A stretch of 64,000 bases of DNA from Cristatella mucedo (taxonomy: Eukaryota; Bryozoa; Phylactolaemata; Cristatellidae), in contig WPIO01000002.1 of assembly GCA_009760855.2 (NCBI GenBank), positions 15,357,001 to 15,421,000 on the forward strand, given 5' to 3'. Below the pieces are notes generated by a model. It was not told the DNA's origin. It did no database searches and saw only the letters and a list, made by a program, of their open reading frames with translations. Shown piece by piece: positions 58,301-64,000 of the stretch; within the stretch, counting starts at the first letter, position 1; the number at the start of each line of letters is the position of its first letter. The position numbers were made by a program, and so were the translations under genes.

Positions 58301-61300
58301 GCTTTTACTGCAATTTCACGAAAATCACGGTAAAATGGTTTCTACTTCTTCCTTTGTCTTTCCGGCACGTAGCTAGTGGTGAGACAAGCTCCATTATTCC
58401 TCCACTGCCGCACCAGGATCAGCAGCCTTTTCTGGCGTCTCTATAGCACCATGGGTGATCGTGCGGCTGACGTGCGGCAGCGCTCAGACGAGCGTAACTA
58501 AAGTGGAAGTACACATAGTTCAAGCATCTCTCGTGTCGTTGTCACCCTTTAGGAAACCATCGTTATAGTATCGTCCTCGAGTTACAGATTTGGCATGAAG
58601 ATGGATGCAAAAGGTGGACATGCAAAAGACATCAGACCAATGCAGTTGCTAAATAGCTAGAAGGCACCGGCGGTAACTCTTATAAGTCTGGTTTTAGTAA
58701 GGAGCTAGAGTTACCTCCTCGGCCCAGTTTTAACCAGCGATTTTCACAACTATATGGCTACTCATTGCAGACTGCTCGGGGTTTTAAATGAAGTATTGCT
58801 TTGAAAACTCGATGGTGCTGCATGTTATTTGCTCGTATCGCATATGCTGATTATTCCCACTAGCTTTTGAGGTTATTGCATAAATAAACTATAGCCTATG
58901 TGGAGCTAAGTTGAATGGTAAGCCATTTGCTCCTGCAAACGATTTCGGGCAACAAATCCAGGCTCAAAAATACTTCGAAAAAATGTCTAATGCCATGAGG
59001 AGATTTTGCAATAGCAATACTTATTCTGAAAACAGAACTTGGTAGGCCAGTAAGCAGTGAGTGGAAGAAGTCGAGAAGGGATGTCACGAATGCGTGGACC
59101 ATTTTGGACGCGGTATCCTTACCTAAACAAGCCCGAATTTTAGCAATGCTATTAAGCTGAAACTAGGCGGATTTGACTGTAGAGCTGATATGGTCGTCTA
59201 ACGAAAGGTCGCTTTAGAATACGATACCTAGATTTCGAGCTGATTCCACTGGAGATATGCTGGCAGAGCCAATTTTGAGAGCAAGCTTTTCTAATTTGTG
59301 AATCACACTGGGTTTATCCAAAACTACTAATTTAGTTTAATCATCGTTTAGTATTAGAAAATTCGCTGTCATCCATGTGCGGATATCATCAATACATGCA
59401 TCAAGTGAGTTGAGAGAATTTGAGATGCTCGAAGGCTGGGAAGGATCAAAGCAGTGGTACAACTGAGTGTCATCCGCATAGAAGTGAAAGCCTAGATTGT
59501 GCTTGACAATCACATCAGCAAGAAGGAGAGTATAGACTGTGAAAAGAACCGGACCTAGCACGGAGCCCTGAGTTAAAATTGTGTAGTACTTTTGACCACC
59601 AGCATTCATTTGTGACAAGAAGACAATGTTGCTTCGTGGGAATCGCCTGGAAGAGACACCATAAAAGTCGCTTAGATCTGAATTGGATGATGGCTATAAT
59701 TACGCTATTTTGTTGTGCCATAATACATAGACAGCACGCAGGAGCTGCGAACGAAGCATGTCAAGCGATACTAACCTACGGCTGTTTTCATTCGTGACCG
59801 TTAGGCGTAATGATTTAAAAAGTGAAATACAATAGATTTTGATTGACCGTTATGGTCAATCTGTGGTTCTGGCGCTCCCAGATTGTTTTTGGGCTTATCA
59901 TCAATTCAACTACCGAACCTGCACGAAGTTATGTTGCTTGCAAGATGTAAAAGTCTATCTTATCTCGTTTCCGCAAACACCAAAGGGTCTGTTCGCTGAT
60001 GCGAATAAGTGTTAAATTGAATACAAGCAGCCAGGTTTTTTATTTGTTTAAGATATTTAAAATATTTTTTGCGGTAGCGATTTTTTGGCGACGTTTGAAA
60101 ATTAAATGAAACTACGCATTTAACTCTCCTTCAATAGTCAAGTATGATCTAATGATTGATAAAATCAGGGAGAAGCAAAAACCTACATAAAGGCAACACA
60201 AACATTGGCAGTAAAATAAAACAATCTGTCGAAAATAACAAAATATGCCTAAAATCTGCAAGCCAGCTTAAATCAGTTCAAACAGGTTTAATTTATAGCA
60301 TTACTACTAGACCTTGCAGAGTGACGTTAAAGATTGTAACAGCATAAACATCACAAACAACACAACTTAGACGAAACTGTTGCATGACAAACACGCTTTT
60401 TGAATTCAGAAAGCATCCACTGTCAGCCAAGAAGACTTCGTGCACAGAAAACATTCACTTGCACTAACTTCGCTGGAAGCGATAGTCACACGTAAGGAAA
60501 AATACTTGAGATATTGAGACCAAGCTTAAGCTCTGTGTCCTCTACCATTCATTTACTGTAATTTCACGAAAATCACGGAAAAAAGGTTTTTACTTCTTTT
60601 ATCCTCCGATACGTAGCTATTAACGAGGCAAGCTAGTTCTTTCCACGACTGCCGCACCAGGCTCAGCAGCCTTTTCTGGCGTCTCAATAGAAACATGCTT
60701 GGTGGTGCGGCCGACTTACGGCAGGGCTCAGACGAGAGTAATGAAAGGGAAAGTACACATAGGTCAAGCGCCTGGAGTGACGTCGCCACACTTGAAGCAA
60801 CCCCCGTTATTGTATTGTCCTCGACCAACGGAATTGGCCTCAGGTGGATAAATTCTGTCGACAAGCAGCAGACGTCAGACCGATGCAGTTTCTAAAGGGC
60901 TAGTTGGCACCGAAAGTAGCTTTTATAACGCTGTTTTCACCAAGGAGCTCGGCTTACGTCAACGACCCAGATGTAGCCACCGATTTTCACCAATACATGG
61001 TGACTCATTGCAGGCTGCTTTGCCGTATTGAATAGAGTATTGCTTTGAACGCTCGACGGTCAGACAAATTATTTGCTCATGTAGGACATGCTGATAGTTT
61101 CCGCTAGCTTTTTTAGGCTAGTGTATAAATAGAATATAGCCTATGTGGAGCTACGCTCAATGGTAAGCCGTGTGCTCCTACAAACAATTCAGAGCAACAA
61201 ATACAGACTCAAAAAGTACTTTTGAAAAATTGTAAATAGCATGAGGACATTTTTGCGATACAATTTTTGCGATAGCAATACTTATTCTTAACACAGAACT

Positions 61301-61500
61301 TGCTCTATTTACGACCATTATATGCGGTTGATTGATCTTTTGGTTAAATCCAAGCTTATTATCCAGCCGTTCTCGTGATGCAAAGCTATTAATTTGTGCA
61401 TGCTCTCAAAACTAGTCTACCCTCTAGTTCCATGGATTGTGCATAAGTTGCCAAACGTTCTACAGCTCTGGACTTGCCTGCCTTGCTTATGCTTCTCTGA
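55310..61500 (+). repeat. Tandem array of three large units (about 2.1 kb each)
   Basis: Unit 1 55,310-56,870; unit 2 56,877-59,040; unit 3 59,574-61,500. Shared blocks include GTAACAATCTCAAC(C/T)GGCTATT (units 1 and 2), GTGTAGTAC-TTTGACC, ATACATAGAC(A/G)GCA and TACTCATTGCAG-like sequences (all or most units). Unit 1 lacks the block 57,670-58,510 that units 2 and 3 have. A minus-strand LINE fragment has replaced the end of unit 2 and the beginning of unit 3. No coding potential common to the units. Confidence 0.8.
59041..59573 (-). mobile_element. CR1/L2-type LINE fragment (internal RT part)
   Basis: Minus frame 59,337-59,580 reads [20 protein letters not shown] and [10 protein letters not shown] (motifs B and C), then the connection region to about 59,041. 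Both ends are truncated and no 3' tail is present, so it arrived by rearrangement or was cut later. Confidence 0.8.
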
Positions 61501-61589
61501 TTATGTTGAATTAGTCCATGAGGCGACTGTTTCTCACTTCTCGATAGCTACCTCAGAAAGTAGGCTATTTGGTGGCAGATATTGCACAA

Positions 61590-63625
61590 ATACGCGGCCT
61601 CCCTGGTTATAACTTGGAAGATGTATTTCTACAAAGTGATCAGGACTGATGTTCTTGAGGGATATATGACGGGTCTTTAAGAGATGCGCCAGCAGTGAAT
61701 GCTGGGGATTAGCTTAAAGTATGAATGCGCTAATTGCTTCATTAGCGACAACAGGCACTGGTAAGATAACAAATATATAAGTTACCCCTATTATAACGGC
61801 GAGATGTATAGATAATAATTTATTGATATTACCTTTCTGCCACGTCCACACGTACAGCCAGCGTGTCGCTCTATCGGTAACTCATCCGGCCTTCAATGGG
61901 TGAGGCACCAATATCTCTGGATTGCTAAGCCCGACGCCTTGTGCTGCCACAGCTCCTACTCCCACCTGAGCGTCAGTCTGTGCTGTACGTATTTGTCTTA
62001 GCTTACTGCCAGAAGAGATTCTTTTACATGTTCCGAACACTTTTTTCACTTGATTCTTCGCTGTCTCAGGTTTTGCACTCTGCAGACGTTCCACCGGACA
62101 GGAAGAGGCCCAGAAATTTGCTGCGGCCGGAAATAGCAATTCCATGTAATCGGCCTCCAGCTCAAATTCTGTACCATAATTATATAGCATCGACAGCTGA
62201 CGTCTTGCGCGATTATTTTTCAAATTCCAAAGTATTTCTTAAGCAAATTAATGCTTAAGCGTTACGTTTTTGTCCATTTAATTGTCTGACAACAGAGGTC
62301 ATTGCACGCAAAGGTTAATTGTAAGACTAGCAGCGGACTAAGCAGCCAAGTTGATGACGTACGTAAGAGCGTTAAGTAGCAGCCTAGCAAACTCCGAGCA
62401 ACGAGCACCCGAATGGGCAAAGCACAAACGACACGAAACCGATGAGACAGGCACGCGAGAATAGGGCAAATAAGCTCCGCGATCCGGGCACAGGCTGGAG
62501 GCCTGAGCAAGAACCGCACTATCACAACGAGGCCTCAATTGAAACGATGGCGCATCCAATCGGTCTCGTCGAAATAGGAGCAGACATTCAAGAAGACTAA
62601 TGACACGGCTGCAGTTCGGCTCGTCGAGAAAACGCCCGGCATTGGTGGCGAGCTTTGCGGTTCAGAAAAAAATGCTACGGCTCCAAGTCGCTGTGTGATA
62701 GGGCTCGTGGCATCGCAAAGGCGGCGAATTGAAAAACCAGTCGCCGAACGGCGGCAAATTGTTATTCGCGATTGTGCAATAGTTGATTGCCGATGCCATA
62801 CAAAAGGCCGGCGCCCTATCCTAGGCAGGTAGCAATGAATTTGAGACTCGGGGGCATTGGCACACGTTAGAGCTGATGTGGTCCTAGGTCACCGACCAAT
62901 CGGTGTTCGCGATAGCTGCTGTTGAACGCCTCTAACCGTCGGCGGCTGCCACATTGACGTTTTGATACGAATTCGATACGTCGATATTTGAGTGCTCATC
63001 ACTCCTGCCAGTTGCTGCTACTGCCGGCATAGCTTCGTGCATTGATGCAGCTCCTAAAAGTAACTAGCCATGCTAAAAGTTTCAGGCATCGCGGGTATTC
63101 GTCGCTCGTCTGAGACAAGCACAGTGAAGAGTGCTAAGTTTGCGGGGTAGTTCTGATCGGATGTGGAAGACGCATCCTGCGTTTGTAACAGCATATTCTC
63201 TCGCCACATAGGCACTTCACTATTTGCTATTATTCATCATTTGTTGAAGATTATCGTGTATTATATATATGTATTGTTACTGTGGTTAGTCAGGCACAGG
63301 CCGATGGTCATTATCTGTGGTTCCTTAATTCTACTAGGAACCAGCTAGGCGATAGTCAATGGCCGAGGCCAAAGGAAAGCCGAAGCTCATGCAATAGAAT
63401 TTGGCAGTGCTGCCGGAGGTGGCCTCAACTGTATAGCTGAGTTGTGTTTGAGGCTATTGGGCCGTATGACCATTATTGTCGGTCGTGCTGGTATTGCAAT
63501 TTAAAATTATCTAACCTTTTCCAGCTATCGAATCGACTACTTGCTACGGATAGGGATATGCCATGTTGAATTCCGAGCACTCTTCCCTGCTGCCGTGTTG
63601 CGCTGCAGTAGATACAAGCGATCTA
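61590..63625 (+). repeat. Repeat R2, copy 2
   Basis: Homologous to 27,191-29,240. It ends at GTAGATACAAGCG, where the LINE endonuclease region begins. Confidence 0.8.
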
Positions 63626-63639
63626 TATCTCACGATCTA

Positions 63640-64000
63640 TATACTAGCGATCTCATATCGATTCTGTGTGCAAGAAATCGATCCTTCCTCGTTATGGGTG
63701 ATTTCAACGTTCACTTTGATAACTTATCTGACGCTTTCAGCACCGAATTTCGTGCATTGACTGACTCATTGTCTCTTGTGGCTTATGTGCATGGCCCTAC
63801 CCACATCAAGGGTCACACACTCGACCAGATTTTCTCATATAACTGCACTCTGTCGTCACCAATTATTACCAAATCATGCTTATCTGACCACATGCAGATC
63901 TCATTCAATCTACAGTGTGTGCCCACATCCTCCTCTACAATAACCTGTGAATCGCGAAACCTCAAGACCCTTGAAATCGATGCTGTCTATGCGAGAATAT
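63640..64000 (+). mobile_element. CR1/L2-type LINE, endonuclease part, running off the window
   Basis: The + frame reads FLVMGDFNVHFD (63,685), GHTLDQIFSY (63,812) and CLSDHMQISF (63,878). These are the GDFN, T-x-DQIF and SDH signatures of the C-terminal half of an AP-type endonuclease. It is probably the 5' part of the same family whose RT copies occur elsewhere in the window. Continues beyond 64,000. Confidence 0.8.

Noticed and set aside
61882-62258. Conserved-looking frames in R2 (also 27,548-27,894)
   Set aside because: The frame changes between the two copies through indels, so there is no sign of protein-level conservation.

Overview
The window looks like nuclear DNA of an invertebrate animal; I cannot name the species. 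The evidence is one intron-containing membrane-transporter gene of an animal family, many 5'-truncated CR1/L2-type LINE copies ending in (ATT)n, two copies of a tRNA-derived SINE, and a decayed Ty3/gypsy retroelement. It has two parts of very different character.

Positions 1 to about 23,320 are AT-rich and compactly packed with short genes. This is the remains of an integrated Polinton/Maverick- or adintovirus-like double-stranded DNA virus. From left to right I can recognise: a phage-tail-fibre-like gene (-), a YqaJ/lambda-exonuclease-type nuclease (-), a probable double-jelly-roll major capsid protein (-), a coiled-coil protein (-), two related virion proteins with a PGxY motif (-), two helical proteins (-), a packaging ATPase (-), a zinc-ribbon protein plus adenovirus-type cysteine protease (+), a hypothetical protein (+), a phospholipase A2 protein (-), an HNH-AP2 endonuclease (+), a membrane protein (-), three more fibre-like genes (+), several small proteins (-), an acidic protein (-) and a protein-primed family-B DNA polymerase (-). 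Nearly every gene carries frameshifts or stops, and LINEs have inserted at about 521-693 and 16,165-18,282, so this copy is dead. No integrase and no complete terminal inverted repeat is visible; the left end lies outside the window. A gene-start motif, ATATAGA plus 0-5 bases then ATG, sits on the start codon of many genes of the element on both strands.

Positions 23,320-64,000 are ordinary-composition host DNA dominated by repeats. A composite repeat (R1) occurs at 23.44-27.19 kb and 41.59-45.04 kb, with a roughly 395-bp internal inversion between copies. A second repeat (R2) occurs at 27.19-29.24 and 61.59-63.63 kb, and a third (R3) at 29.84-31.61 (interrupted) and 33.81-34.60 kb. A degraded Ty3/gypsy pol lies at 38.5-41.45 kb. 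LINE copies lie at 31.67-33.81, 36.15-36.84, 46.79-48.20, 49.87-51.63, 59.04-59.57 and 63.64-64.00 kb. A three-unit tandem array of about 2.1-kb units fills 55.3-61.5 kb.

The only intact host gene I can support is a three-exon MFSD4/NaGLT1-like major facilitator transporter on the + strand (52,770-54,971; 559 residues), with both introns in agreement with reading frame and GT/AG rules.
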